Assembly: GCA_965213765.1 (NCBI GenBank)
Contig: OZ243926.1
Coordinates: forward strand, 620,001 to 684,000
Length of the DNA stretch: 64,000 nt
Source: JAJDXO01 sp965213765
GTDB lineage: Bacteria > Pseudomonadota > Alphaproteobacteria > Rhodospirillales > UBA2165
Direction: 5' to 3'
Shown: one piece after another, positions 26,150-35,212 of the stretch
How positions within the stretch are numbered: position 1 is the first letter of the stretch
Layout: the number at the start of each line of letters is the position of its first letter
Notes under the pieces: model-generated
Told to the model about the DNA's origin: nothing
What the model saw: the letters and a program-made list of their open reading frames with translations, nothing else
The model's database searches: none
Position numbers and translations under genes: made by a program

Positions 26150-27223
26150 ATGGCGAAAACCACCACCAAGCGGCGCGTATCGGCGAAGCGGAAGGCGCCG
26201 GCGGTGGGCCGGCCCAAGCGGCCCTTCGTCATCGACGTCCACGCCCACCTCAGCGACCCGGCGGTCCGCAAGTTCATCCGCGAGAAATCCGGGCGCACCG
26301 GCGGCGGGTTCGTCACCAGCCTGAAGGTCAACAAGAAGCTCGCCGCGGCGCAGCTCAAGCACATGGAATACGTCGCCGAGCGGCAACGGAGCGTCGAACT
26401 CCGGCTCAAGGAACTCGACCAGCTGGGCATCGATATGCAGGTGATCACGTCGGGGCCCAGCGCCGGGTGCTATTGGGCCGACGGCAAGACAGGCCATGAA
26501 ATGGCGGCGCGCAACAACGATCTGATCGCCGAGACCGTCGCCAAATATCCGGACCGTTTCGTCGGCGTCGGCACCGTGCCCCTGCAGGATGTCAACCGCT
26601 CGGTCAGGGAACTCCGGCGCTGCGTCAACGAGCTGAATCTTCGCGGCGTCATCATCGGCTCGTTCGTGGAAGGGCTGGAACTGGGCGACAGGAAGCTGTG
26701 GAAATTCTGGGCCGAGATCGAGAAGCTCGGGGTCCCGGTGATGATCCACCCCGACGGCTTCACCCATCCCGAGAGGCTGCTCAAATACAATATGTGGAAT
26801 TCAATCGCGCAGCCCCTGGAAGAGGCGCTCGCCATGTCCTCCCTGATCTATGAGGGGGTCATGGACGCATTCCCCAGGATCAAAATCCTGATCTGCCACG
26901 GCGGCGGCTACCTGCCCTTCTATGCCGGACGCGCCGACATCACCTACATCGGCCGTCCGGAGACCCGCGGCAAGGCGGCGAAAAAGCCGTCGGCCTACAT
27001 GCCGCGCTTCTATTACGACACGGTGTTCTACAACGCCGACATGCTGCCGTTTCTCGTCGGCAAGGCCGGCGAGAACAAAATCATGATGGGAACCGACTAT
27101 CCCCATTATGCGAAGGTCTGGAACGGCGCGGATTTCATCAAGAAGGCCCCCGGCCTGTCGGCGGCGGTGAAGGAGAAGATCCTCAGCAAGAACGCGGCCA
27201 GGCTGTTCAAGATCCGGCTTTAA
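26150..27223 (+). CDS. Amidohydrolase 2 family protein (ACMSD/gamma-resorcylate decarboxylase-like)
   Basis: This 357-residue metal-dependent hydrolase or decarboxylase has the first metal motif in FVIDVHAHLSD (about residues 26-36), further ligands in VMIHPDGFTHPE and LICHGGGYLPFY, and the final aspartate in MMGTDYPHY. This matches the amidohydrolase-related family that includes nonhydrolytic decarboxylases of aromatic acids. The N-terminus is an unusual basic extension (MAKTTTKRRVSAKRKAPAVG). ATG 26150 follows caggaggcagg. The substrate is unknown. Confidence 0.88.
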   Translation: MAKTTTKRRVSAKRKAPAVGRPKRPFVIDVHAHLSDPAVRKFIREKSGRTGGGFVTSLKVNKKLAAAQLKHMEYVAERQRSVELRLKELDQLGIDMQVITSGPSAGCYWADGKTGHEMAARNNDLIAETVAKYPDRFVGVGTVPLQDVNRSVRELRRCVNELNLRGVIIGSFVEGLELGDRKLWKFWAEIEKLGVPVMIHPDGFTHPERLLKYNMWNSIAQPLEEALAMSSLIYEGVMDAFPRIKILICHGGGYLPFYAGRADITYIGRPETRGKAAKKPSAYMPRFYYDTVFYNADMLPFLVGKAGENKIMMGTDYPHYAKVWNGADFIKKAPGLSAAVKEKILSKNAARLFKIRL

Positions 27224-27676
27224 ACGCCGCCCCCCTCCGTGATCTCCGTGATCCCGGTGGTGAAGTCCTGTTCCCTGCTTCTTCCGCGGAATCCACCGGC
27301 ATCGCGGAACCGTCATGCGACTCCGGTTTTCCTACGGAGACCGGGCGGAAACGGACTCCCCCCTCACCCGGCTTCGGCTAAGCCGGGCTCCCGCCCGCCA
27401 AGCCTGCGCATCCCTCTCCCCCCGAAGGGGGCGAAGGGACACGAAGCGGCAACGCAACTACTCCCTCTCCCTCTCTGAGGGAGAGGGCCGGGGTGAGGGT
27501 GAGGCGGCCCCTCCAAGCTGCTGGAATCATGGCTGGTTTCATGGATGGTTTCAGGGCTGGATTCAGGGGTTGCCGTGGAATAGAAGAGAGCAGCCGAATG
27601 CCCGGGCCGGCTTGCAACTCGGCGCCAGCCGGCCCGCCGCGGCACCGCAACGCGTTCCGTCTCCGGGGAAGAAACC
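27224..27676. repeat. Intergenic GC-rich palindromic repeat (about 27355-27510)
   Basis: No gene is seen. The region holds cctcacccggcttcggc..., ctctccccccgaagggggcg and ctctgagggagag modules that also make up the interior of the ggtccggac-bounded elements elsewhere, but without their terminal repeats. The stretch 27527-27580 has an internal imperfect repeat (tggctggtttcatggatgg). The ribosome-binding site of the dehydratase gene (ggggaagaaacc) is at the right edge. Confidence 0.65.
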
Positions 27677-29527
27677 ATGCCCAAGTCCAATGTTGTCCTG
27701 ATCGACCGCCATCCGGGCCGCTCGGCCCAATCCCACGGAATGGCCGAAGTCATCGGCACGGACCCCTCCCTGATTCACGAACCCTCGGTCGGCGTGGTCG
27801 GGACCAAGGGCGACAGCCAGTGCTACATCGGCGTCGAGCCCAAGGTCCGGGCGATCCACGACCGCCTGCTCGGCCGGATCGGCGGCGGCGAGGGCGAATT
27901 GAAGTACCGGCTGGTCCAGCCCGAATACACCATCGCCACGTCCGACGGCATCCGCAACGGCACCAGCGAGATGCGCTATTCGCTGATCGGCCGCGAGATC
28001 ACCAACGATTCGCTCTGCGAACACCTGGAGGCCACCGGGCTTGCCGGCACCATCGCCGTGGTCGCCTGCGACAAGCCGCCGGTCGGCGCGCTGGCCGCAA
28101 TCCTCGAACACAACGAGCCGGCGATCATCATGTCCGACGGCACCATCCGGCCCGGGAAGGACCCTGGAACCGGCGAGCCCCTCGACATCGTCAGCGCCTA
28201 CCAGGTCGCCGGGCATCCGGACCCCGAATACCGGCACCTGATCTCCTGCCACGCCTGCCCCGGCATCGGCAGTTGCGGCGGCATGTTCACCTACAACACC
28301 ATGCAGACCTTCATCGGCGTCGTCGGGTTGCAGCCGTTGCACATGGTCGCGCCGGCCTCGGACGATCCGCGCCGGCTGAACGAGTTTCCGGCCGAGCTGG
28401 TCGGGCACCTGGCGAACATGATGGAGGCCGGGCTGCGCCCCCGCGATATCGTCGAGCGCGACTCGATCCGCAACGCGGTCATCGTCGCCATGGCCGTCGG
28501 CGGCTCGACCAACGTGGTGCTGCATACCCCCGAGATCGCCCGCGCCGCCGGCTACGGGGATTTCTGGCGGGACGTGATGACCCCGGACGAGTTCAATATC
28601 CTGTCCCGCGACGTGGTGCCGGTCCTGACCAACGCCCGGCCCTACGGCGCCTATTCGATGCTCGACATCGACCGCGTCGGCGGGGTTCAGGTGATCGTCC
28701 GCGAACTGCTGGACGCCGGCCTGCTGAACGGCGGGATGATGACCTGCACCGGACGAACCCTCGCCCAGCAGATCGCCGATCTGGATCCGCCCGCGCCCGA
28801 CAAGGAGGTGATCTTTCCGGTGAGCAGCCCGTTCAAGCCGACGGGCGGCCTCCGGATGCTGGGCGGCAACCTGTCGCCGGATTATTCCGCCATTCTCAAA
28901 CTCGCCGGGGTCGAGGGCGGCCTCGAAGACAATCTGTTCCGCGGCCGGGCCCGGGTGTTCGAGGGCGAAGCCGGCCTGCTGAAGGCGCTCGACGAGGCGC
29001 CGGACGGTTTCGAGAACCACGATATGATCATCGTGCGCTATGAAGGGCCGAGCGGCGCGCCGGGGATGCCGGAAATGCTCGACCCGACGTCGCGGATCAC
29101 CGCGCTCTGCCGCGAGCGCGGCATCGTCGTCGCGCTGATGACCGATGCCCGGTTCTCCGGCGGGTCGGTGGGACTGGTCATCGGCCATGTGGGGCCCGAA
29201 GCGGCGGCCGGCGGACCCATCGCGCTGATCGAGGACGGCGACGAGATCGTCGTCGATCTCAACGGCAACGAGATCAACTGCCCGGCGCTGGACGACGCCC
29301 CGACACGGGAGGCGCGCAGGGCCGCCTGGGACAAGGCCGTCGCCGGCAATGGCGGCGTGCACCCGAACTGCGGCATCGCCGATACCCGGCTGCTGCACCG
29401 GGCGCGGCACTCGGCGGTGCCGGCGACCCGCGGCGGCGGGCTTCACCCCGATCGCGAAATCTGGGTTCGGGATCCGCGTCCCGCCGAGGCGTCCGGCTTC
29501 CAGGTGCAAAACAAGTACCGGGACTAG
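27677..29527 (+). CDS. IlvD/Edd family dehydratase
   Basis: This 616-residue iron-sulfur dehydratase is homologous to dihydroxy-acid dehydratase and 6-phosphogluconate dehydratase, and probably acts on a sugar acid or hydroxy acid. Candidate cluster cysteines are in TKGDSQCYIG, VVACDKPPVG and CPGIGSCGGMFTYNTM. Other landmarks are VAMAVGGSTNVVLHTPEIAR, GGLRMLGGNLSP and the C-terminal ALMTDARFSGGSVGLVIGHVGPEA. The ACDKPPVGALAA segment departs from the usual SCDK-x-x-PGMLMA, so it is not a typical IlvD of branched-chain synthesis. The stop TAG is also the first part of a repeat element. Confidence 0.85.
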   Translation: MPKSNVVLIDRHPGRSAQSHGMAEVIGTDPSLIHEPSVGVVGTKGDSQCYIGVEPKVRAIHDRLLGRIGGGEGELKYRLVQPEYTIATSDGIRNGTSEMRYSLIGREITNDSLCEHLEATGLAGTIAVVACDKPPVGALAAILEHNEPAIIMSDGTIRPGKDPGTGEPLDIVSAYQVAGHPDPEYRHLISCHACPGIGSCGGMFTYNTMQTFIGVVGLQPLHMVAPASDDPRRLNEFPAELVGHLANMMEAGLRPRDIVERDSIRNAVIVAMAVGGSTNVVLHTPEIARAAGYGDFWRDVMTPDEFNILSRDVVPVLTNARPYGAYSMLDIDRVGGVQVIVRELLDAGLLNGGMMTCTGRTLAQQIADLDPPAPDKEVIFPVSSPFKPTGGLRMLGGNLSPDYSAILKLAGVEGGLEDNLFRGRARVFEGEAGLLKALDEAPDGFENHDMIIVRYEGPSGAPGMPEMLDPTSRITALCRERGIVVALMTDARFSGGSVGLVIGHVGPEAAAGGPIALIEDGDEIVVDLNGNEINCPALDDAPTREARRAAWDKAVAGNGGVHPNCGIADTRLLHRARHSAVPATRGGGLHPDREIWVRDPRPAEASGFQVQNKYRD

Positions 29528-30097
29528 GGTCCGGACCCGATTGAGCCGCCATGGGCGTGTTGCGGCGACGGGGACGGCGCGGCACAAGGTCCCTCGCCCC
29601 CGTCAGGGGGAGAGGGACCGGTCTTTCTTTTGCACCCTCGCCCCCGTCAGGGGGAGAGGGATCGGTCTTTCTTTTTGCACCCTCGCCCCCGTCAGGGGGA
29701 GAGGGATGCGGAGGCTTGGCGAGCCTGAGAGCCATAGCCGTAGCCGGGTGAGGGGGAATTTCCATATCACCCTCACCCCGGCCCTCTCCCTCAGAGAGGG
29801 AGAGGGAGTTTCGGTGGGCCCCTCGTCCCCTTCCCGGGGGAGAGGGACCGGTCTTTCTTTTGCACCCTCGCCCCCGTCAGGGGGAGAGGGATGCGGAGGC
29901 TTGGCGAGCCTGCGAGCCATAGCCGTAGCCGGGTGAGGGGGAATTTCCATATCACCCTCACCCCGGCCCTCTCCCTCAGAGAGGGAGAGGGGGGTAGCCG
30001 CCGTTGCCGCATCGCGTCCCCTCGCCCCCGTCAGGGGGAGAGGGGCAGGATGAGAGGGCGCAAAAAGGAGAATCCCCTAATCGGGTACGGACCCTAG
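29524..30097. repeat. TIR-bounded repeat element A
   Basis: The element runs from ctag-ggtccggacccgattg on the left to the inverted ctaatcgggtacggacc-ctag on the right. Both ends are flanked by CTAG, the left one including the stop TAG of the dehydratase. The interior has tandem units of about 51 bp (ctttctttttgcaccctcg plus cccccgtcagggggagaggg) and larger palindromes (ctccctcagagagggag). The left end carries gagccgccatgggcgtgttgc, the right end gcgcaaaaaggagaatcccc, so the two ends are distinguishable. No protein is encoded. Confidence 0.8.
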
Positions 30098-30268
30098 CGG
30101 ACATTGGCGGACATTGGCGGTTCGGCGCCGCCCGGCGGATTTGACCCCGTCCGTTCACATTAGGCTGTCTAATCTATCCGTTTAGAAACAATCGCTTATC
30201 ACGCTTTCCATATTCGGATAATTTGACGGGTGATGGATTAGCAAAATTTAACTCCCGAAGGACCCGCC

Positions 30269-31969
30269 ATGTCCCGCCCCCGGATCAAGCCCTCGGTGAA
30301 CCCCGAGCTCGCAGCGCAGATGGCTCTGTATCAGCAGCCGAAAATTCTGACCACCGGCGACAATATCCACACGGCCTACTGCTACACCGGCTCCAACTGC
30401 ACCATGATCGAGGGAACCGACGGCGTCATCCTCGTCGATACGCTGAGCGGCGAATTGCCGGGCGGCGAGGCGGCGGCCGCCTTCAAGGAAATCACCGGCA
30501 AGCCGATCAAGGCGGTGATCCTGACCCACAATCACGGCGATCACGTCAGCGGCATCTTCAGTTTCGTGCCGGAGGAGGACATCCGCAACGGCAAGGTGGA
30601 CGTCATCGCCCACGAGGACCTGACCGGCGCCATGCTGCGGGACTGGGGCCTGCTTGCCCCCATCCGGACGCGGCGCGGGCCGTTTCAGTTCGGCGCCCAT
30701 CTCGATTACGGCGAAACCGGCGGTTACGGCAGCGCCATCGGCGCCCCGCCCCGCCGCGGCAAATCCGGGTTCATCGAGCCGACCACGACATTCCGCGACA
30801 AGTTCGACCTGGAACTCGCCGGAATCAGGCTGCAGGTCATTCATGTGCCGAGCGAAACGGACGATCAATGCGTCGTCTGGCTGCCGGAGGAAAGGGTGCT
30901 GATCTCGGCGGATGCCGTTCAGGGCATGACGTTCCCCAACGTCTACGCGCTGCGGGGCACCCAGTTCCGCAACCCGATGATCTGGGCCAAGGGACTGGAC
31001 ACGCTGCGCTCCCTCAAGGCCGAGACGCTGATTCCGCATCATGGACCGACCGTCGAGGGCGCGGAAAACGTCGAGGATGTGCTCACCGCCTACCGGGACG
31101 CCATTCAATATCTCCACGATCAGTGTGTCCGGTGGATAAACCAGGGCTACACCTGGGACGAACTCGCCGACAAGGTCACCATGCCGGACCACCTGAAGTC
31201 GCACCCCTGGCTGGGCGAATTTTATGGCAGCTTCAAGCACTCGGTGCGCAGCGTTTACGCCGGCTATGTGGGCTGGTTTCAGGGCGACGCGGTGGAGCTC
31301 GACCCGCACCCGTGGCGGGAACGGGCGGCGCGTTACGTACGGGCAATGGGCGGGCGGGACAGCGTCATCGATCAGGCAACCGAGGCCCTGGACGCGGAAG
31401 ATTACCGCTGGGCGGCGGACATCCTGACCTGGCTGGTCCGGAGCGACCTCGGGGACAGGGAGGCGCGCGGCCTGAAGGCGGAAGCGCTCCGCGGCTGGGC
31501 CTATCGGCAGAAGAACTCCACCTGGCGCAACTGGGGCCTGTGCCAGGCGATCGAACTCGAGGGCAAGCTGGGCGGTCAGAAGGGCGGACACGCCATCCAA
31601 TCCAACCAGGCCCGCAATTATCCGACCGGCGGCCTGCTGGAGATGATGTGCTGCAAACTGAGGGCCGAAGACGCGCTCGACACCCATCTGACCCTGGGTT
31701 TCGTCTCGTCGGACACCGGCGAAGCGTGCGGCCTGGAAATCCGGCGCGGCGTCTGCCAGTTCCACGACCGGTTGCCGGACGAGTGCGATGCGACGCTGAC
31801 CTTCGAGCGGGCGTTCCTCAGCAATTGGGCCGGCGGATCGGTGAGCTTCGAGGACGGCATCGCCTCGGGAGACGTATCCCTCGACGGCGAGCCGGCCGAC
31901 GTCGCGGCGTTCTTCTCAAAATTCGAGACCCCGGAGACGATAGGTCAATTCGGGATGTCGGTCCGGTAG
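30269..31969 (+). CDS. Alkyl/aryl sulfatase-like MBL-fold protein (SdsA1-like)
   Basis: This 566-residue protein has a metallo-beta-lactamase domain with the zinc motif LTHNHGDHVSG (about residues 91-97) and further ligands around HVPSETDDQ and LIPHHGPTVEGAEN. A helical alkyl-sulfatase dimerisation domain follows (GDAVELDPHPWRERAARYVRAMGG) and then a C-terminal SCP2-like domain (ALDTHLTLGFVSSDTGE). This architecture is that of SdsA1/BDS1 sulfatases, which cleave sulfate from alkyl sulfates. There is no signal peptide, so it is cytoplasmic. ATG 30269 follows gaaggacccgcc. Confidence 0.85.
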   Translation: MSRPRIKPSVNPELAAQMALYQQPKILTTGDNIHTAYCYTGSNCTMIEGTDGVILVDTLSGELPGGEAAAAFKEITGKPIKAVILTHNHGDHVSGIFSFVPEEDIRNGKVDVIAHEDLTGAMLRDWGLLAPIRTRRGPFQFGAHLDYGETGGYGSAIGAPPRRGKSGFIEPTTTFRDKFDLELAGIRLQVIHVPSETDDQCVVWLPEERVLISADAVQGMTFPNVYALRGTQFRNPMIWAKGLDTLRSLKAETLIPHHGPTVEGAENVEDVLTAYRDAIQYLHDQCVRWINQGYTWDELADKVTMPDHLKSHPWLGEFYGSFKHSVRSVYAGYVGWFQGDAVELDPHPWRERAARYVRAMGGRDSVIDQATEALDAEDYRWAADILTWLVRSDLGDREARGLKAEALRGWAYRQKNSTWRNWGLCQAIELEGKLGGQKGGHAIQSNQARNYPTGGLLEMMCCKLRAEDALDTHLTLGFVSSDTGEACGLEIRRGVCQFHDRLPDECDATLTFERAFLSNWAGGSVSFEDGIASGDVSLDGEPADVAAFFSKFETPETIGQFGMSVR

Positions 31970-32094
31970 AGGGCCCCGGCATGACTTTCCTTCCACAGGG
32001 TGGACATTCGGAAAATTTTTGTGGCGTGCCGGACATCGGGCCGCATGCTGACCGCCGGACTTGGCGTCAAGCCGGGCAGTCTTAAGGGGACTTA

Positions 32095-33026
32095 GAGTCT
32101 GACTCGAAACTCTACATTTAATAACAATGGCTTGCGATCCGTCTTGTGAGGAGTCGGATGTGGGCGACGAGGATCCATGCCTGTGCGGAGGCGATTGATT
32201 TCTCCCAGTCCTTGGCCAGTCGGCGGCATCGGTTGAGCCAGGCGAAGGTCCTCTCGACGACCCATCTCCTGGGCAGCACCTCAAAGCCCTTGGCGGTATC
32301 GGGACGTCTTATGATCTCGATCGTCCAGCGGCCGATGTCTTCGAGGGCACCCTCAAGTTTCGGTCCGCCATAGGCGGCGTCGGCGAAGAGGTGACGCAGT
32401 TGGGGAAAGCGATGACGGATCGATTTGAGGACCCCGGGGGCGCCGTCGCGGTCCTGGATATCGGCTGAATGCACGATCAGGCCGAGCAGCAGGCCGAGCG
32501 TATCGGTGACGATGTGACGCTTGCGGCCCTTGATCTTCTTGCCCGCGTCATAGCCCCGAATACCACCGCTTTCCGTGGTTTTCACGCTCTGGCTGTCGAT
32601 CACCCCGGCGCTCGGGCCGGCCTCGCGTCCTTCCAACTCACGGGCCGCCACAACCAGATGATGGTTGATCGCCTCCAGCAGCCCGTTCGAGCGCCAGTCG
32701 TAGAAGTAACGCTGCACCGTGGAGGGCGGCGGGAAGTCGTTCGGCAGCATCGCCCACTGACAGCCCGTCGAGGCCATGTACATGATCGCATCCATGACAT
32801 TGCGCAGCTCCGTCGTCCGCGGCCGGCCTATCTTCTTGCGCGGCGGCATGAACGGCGCGATCAACGCCCACTCTCGATCCGTAAGGTCGCTTGCATAGCG
32901 ACCGCCACGGCGCTCATACTTCGGGCGAGTGATTTCGGTCCACATGTTGTGCCTCCTCGTTTGATTTGACACAACCGAGTAAGACACAACCGACTGAAAT
33001 CACTCAACTAGTTTCGAGTTGAACTC
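32095..33026 (-). mobile_element. IS5 family (IS427-like) insertion sequence, copy 1
   Basis: The 932-bp element has about 17-bp terminal inverted repeats (gagtctgactcgaaact / agtttcgagttgaactc) and is flanked by TTA at 32092-32094 and 33027-33029, a 3-bp target duplication typical of the IS427 group. It is at least 99 percent identical to copy 2 at 56272-57203. It carries one transposase frame. Its right end lies 19 bases upstream of the start codon of the selenoprotein gene at 33046. Confidence 0.92.
32118..32945 (-). CDS. IS5 family transposase, copy 1
   Basis: This 275-residue DDE transposase appears complete in a single frame. Catalytic residues are in GVIDSQSVKTT, LFADAAYGGPKL and the glutamate of WVVERTFAWLNRCRRLAKDWE. 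The N-terminal DUF4096-type domain reads DREWALIAPFMPPRKKIGRPRTT. ATG 32945 has an aggagg box at ideal spacing. The last codons end HCY, while copy 2 stops one residue earlier because of a single base change. Confidence 0.95.
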   Translation of the reverse strand: MWTEITRPKYERRGGRYASDLTDREWALIAPFMPPRKKIGRPRTTELRNVMDAIMYMASTGCQWAMLPNDFPPPSTVQRYFYDWRSNGLLEAINHHLVVAARELEGREAGPSAGVIDSQSVKTTESGGIRGYDAGKKIKGRKRHIVTDTLGLLLGLIVHSADIQDRDGAPGVLKSIRHRFPQLRHLFADAAYGGPKLEGALEDIGRWTIEIIRRPDTAKGFEVLPRRWVVERTFAWLNRCRRLAKDWEKSIASAQAWILVAHIRLLTRRIASHCY

Positions 33027-33045
33027 TTAGGGGAGAGCTTCGAGA

Positions 33046-34152
33046 ATGACACTCTACGCAGATTCCGAATATCCGGTCCGGGCCGAGATTGACGAGGCTC
33101 ACGCGGCACAGTTGGATCACCTCGCCGATCCCGGCACTTGGGGAAACGCCGCCCTGCGCCTGGCGGTCGCGCGCGAAATTCGCGAGGCCTGCTACGAGGC
33201 GGGCGTTCAGGAAAAACATGGCGGTGCCGGACCGGAGAGCGATGTCGAGTTGCCCGGGGCCGCCCGCGAGATGATCCGGCATCTCGCGGTCTCGCCGCAG
33301 GATTTCGATCAACGGTCCTACGAGAGTGCCAGATCGGGCGGCCTGAGCGACGAAGAGTATGTTGAAATCGTCGGCATCGTTTCGCGGCTGACCTGCATGG
33401 ATGTCTTCGCCCGCGGCATCGGCGTGCCGCTGCGCCCCCTGCCCGCCGCGCGGGAGGGCAAGGCCTCGGGCGGGCGGCCCGGCGTCGCCAAAAAGGAGCT
33501 GGCCTGGGTGCCGACGGTCCCCAACCTCCCGGAAGGCGGCGAGGAGGCCAAGGCCATCTTCGGCGAGGGCTATCGGCCCTACATCCTGCGCTCCCTCAGC
33601 CTTGTGCCGGACGAGTTCCGTCAGTCGGTGGAGCTGGAAGAGGCGCAGTACCTGCCGATGAAAAATATCATGATCAAGGATTACCAGCACCACGAAGGGT
33701 TCAGCCGGTCCCAGGTGGAGCTTATCGCGGGCCGCGTATCCGCCGTCAACGAGTGCTTTTACTGAACCGCCGGCCATGCCTGGTTCCTCCGTGAGAGTGG
33801 ACGCGAAACCGGTCTCGACATCAACCTGGAGGCCCTGATCGACCCGTCCCGGGACAGCGGGGTTCCCGGAGGGAAAGAGCTTCTGGCCTTCGCCGATGCG
33901 GCGATCGGACCGGACCGGGCGGCGCTGGATCAAGCCCGCGCCGGCGTCGCCGAGGCCCTGGGCCCGAAGGCGGTCTCGGCCGCGGCCGCCATTGCCGCGA
34001 CATTTACCAAGAATGATCGATTGGCGAACGGCACCGGCATTCCGTCCGAGCTGCCCATGTTGAAGAATTCCAAGGACATCCGGGACGAGCTTGGGATCAA
34101 CGACTTCCGGACGGCGGTCTACAGCCGCACCCACTATCCGGACGAGATGTAA
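33046..34152 (+). CDS. Alkylhydroperoxidase-related selenoprotein (AhpD/CMD-like, Sec at in-frame TGA 33763-33765)
   Basis: One frame of 369 codons runs from ATG 33046 to TAA 34150-34152 with a single internal TGA at codon 240. Around it the protein reads VNECFY-[TGA]-TAGHAWFLRESG. In AhpD/carboxymuconolactone decarboxylase-like proteins this position is the second cysteine of the C-x-x-C...H redox motif, so TGA most likely encodes selenocysteine, giving C-x-x-U with His four residues later. After the TGA the frame stays open for 128 codons with normal codon use. Alkylhydroperoxidase-related selenoproteins are a known family. The ribosome-binding site ggggagag abuts the IS5 end. The GST gene follows 12 bases downstream. 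Confidence 0.85.
33766..33803 (+). promoter_or_regulatory. Candidate bacterial SECIS element after the AhpD-like TGA
   Basis: Bacterial Sec codons need a hairpin directly downstream with its apical loop about 16-37 nt from UGA. A small stem CTC/GAG (33787-33789 with 33793-33795) closes loop CGT, 24 nt after the TGA, and can be extended by TCC/GGA outside it with a small bulge. The fold was judged by eye only. Confidence 0.4.
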
Positions 34153-34164
34153 GGGGGAAGCAAA

Positions 34165-34977
34165 ATGGTCTTCATCACGCCAACCAACACGTCGGTTCTC
34201 GAGTTCAAGGGTCTTCACCTCTATCACACCAACCGCTCGAACTGCTCGGCCCGGGTGCGGTTGCTGCTGGAAGAGAAGGAACTGGCATGGACCAGCCACC
34301 ACGTCGATCTGGGCAATAAGGAAAACATCACGGAGGAATATTTCGGGATCAACCCGAAGGGCGTGGTTCCGGCCCTGGTGGATGACGGCACGGTCGTCAC
34401 CGAGTCCAACGACATCCTGCTCTATCTCGAGGACAAATTTCCCGACCCGGGGTTCCGGGACGTCCCCGCCGACCGCCAAGCCGAGATCGAACACTGGCTC
34501 AGGCTGTCCGGCGACCTCCACCTGCCGGCGATCAAGACCTATCAATATTACAAGATAAACGCGGCGCTGCTTCCGAAGACCGACGAAGAACAAGCGCTGT
34601 ACGACAAGCTTCAAACCGATCCCGAGCTCACGGCATTCCATGCCAAACATAGTCACGGCAAGAGCTTTACCGAAGAGGACGCAAATACGGCAATCGGTCT
34701 GCTCAACCGGACCTTCGCCGAGATCGAGGACGCGATTGCCGATGGCGGCTGGCTGGTCGGCGACGCCTACACGCTGGCGGACATCTCCTGGTCGCCCACC
34801 TACACGACCCTCTTGGCCGGCAGCTTCGACTTCGGTCCGTATCCGAATGTCCGGGACTGGTACGAGCGCATCTTGGAGCGCCCGCACTTCCAGACGGCGG
34901 TTATCGAGTGGCGCAAAAAAGCGACCTACGCGGCGGGCAGCGATCCGACCATTCCGGGCGACGCCAAGACCGCGTGA
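34165..34977 (+). CDS. Glutathione S-transferase family protein
   Basis: This 270-residue cytoplasmic protein has an N-terminal thioredoxin-fold GST domain (GLHLYHTNRSNCSARVRLLLEEKEL, then NPKGVVPALVDDGTVVTESNDILLYLEDKF) and a C-terminal helical domain with DGGWLVGDAYTLADISWSPT. The catalytic position near SNCSAR could use Ser or Cys. It follows the AhpD-like selenoprotein gene by 12 bases, so glutathione and selenol chemistry probably act together, for example in peroxide or electrophile detoxification. Confidence 0.9.
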   Translation: MVFITPTNTSVLEFKGLHLYHTNRSNCSARVRLLLEEKELAWTSHHVDLGNKENITEEYFGINPKGVVPALVDDGTVVTESNDILLYLEDKFPDPGFRDVPADRQAEIEHWLRLSGDLHLPAIKTYQYYKINAALLPKTDEEQALYDKLQTDPELTAFHAKHSHGKSFTEEDANTAIGLLNRTFAEIEDAIADGGWLVGDAYTLADISWSPTYTTLLAGSFDFGPYPNVRDWYERILERPHFQTAVIEWRKKATYAAGSDPTIPGDAKTA

Positions 34978-35005
34978 TTTGCAATTCGGCGGGCACCCGC
35001 CGGCC

Positions 35006-35083
35006 GCCGGAATCCCCCGGCGGACTCCCCTGGCGGAATCCCCGGGCGGAATCCCCGGGCGGAATCCCCCGGCAGAATCCCGG
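35006..35083. repeat. Six tandem 13-bp units
   Basis: Units of the form ggcggaatccccg follow one another six times with small variations, between the GST gene and the TctC-type gene. The number of units could vary between strains by slippage. Confidence 0.85.
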
Positions 35084-35212
35084 TGATTTGTCGGCCGTAA
35101 TCACCTACCATGCTCTCGGCCGCAAAAGAGCCGGTGTCTCAACAGGCAGCGGGCGAAGCAGAAATTTGGTACGGCCAACGGGTTAGAAACTGACCACCAA
35201 GGGAGGAATCCA

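Noticed and set aside
27563..29587. Long minus-strand open frame (674 codons) opposite the IlvD-like gene
   Set aside because: Antisense shadow of a strongly conserved dehydratase; composition reflects third-position GC bias.
29580..30090. CRISPR-like array of regularly spaced palindromes
   Set aside because: The stretches between the palindromes are themselves repeated rather than unique, there are no cas genes, and the whole block is bounded by inverted terminal repeats of a dispersed element.
33763..33765. Premature stop making the AhpD-like gene a pseudogene
   Set aside because: The TGA falls exactly on a catalytic cysteine column, the frame is open for 128 further codons, and a second gene in the window shows the same pattern at its own active site, so Sec decoding is more likely.
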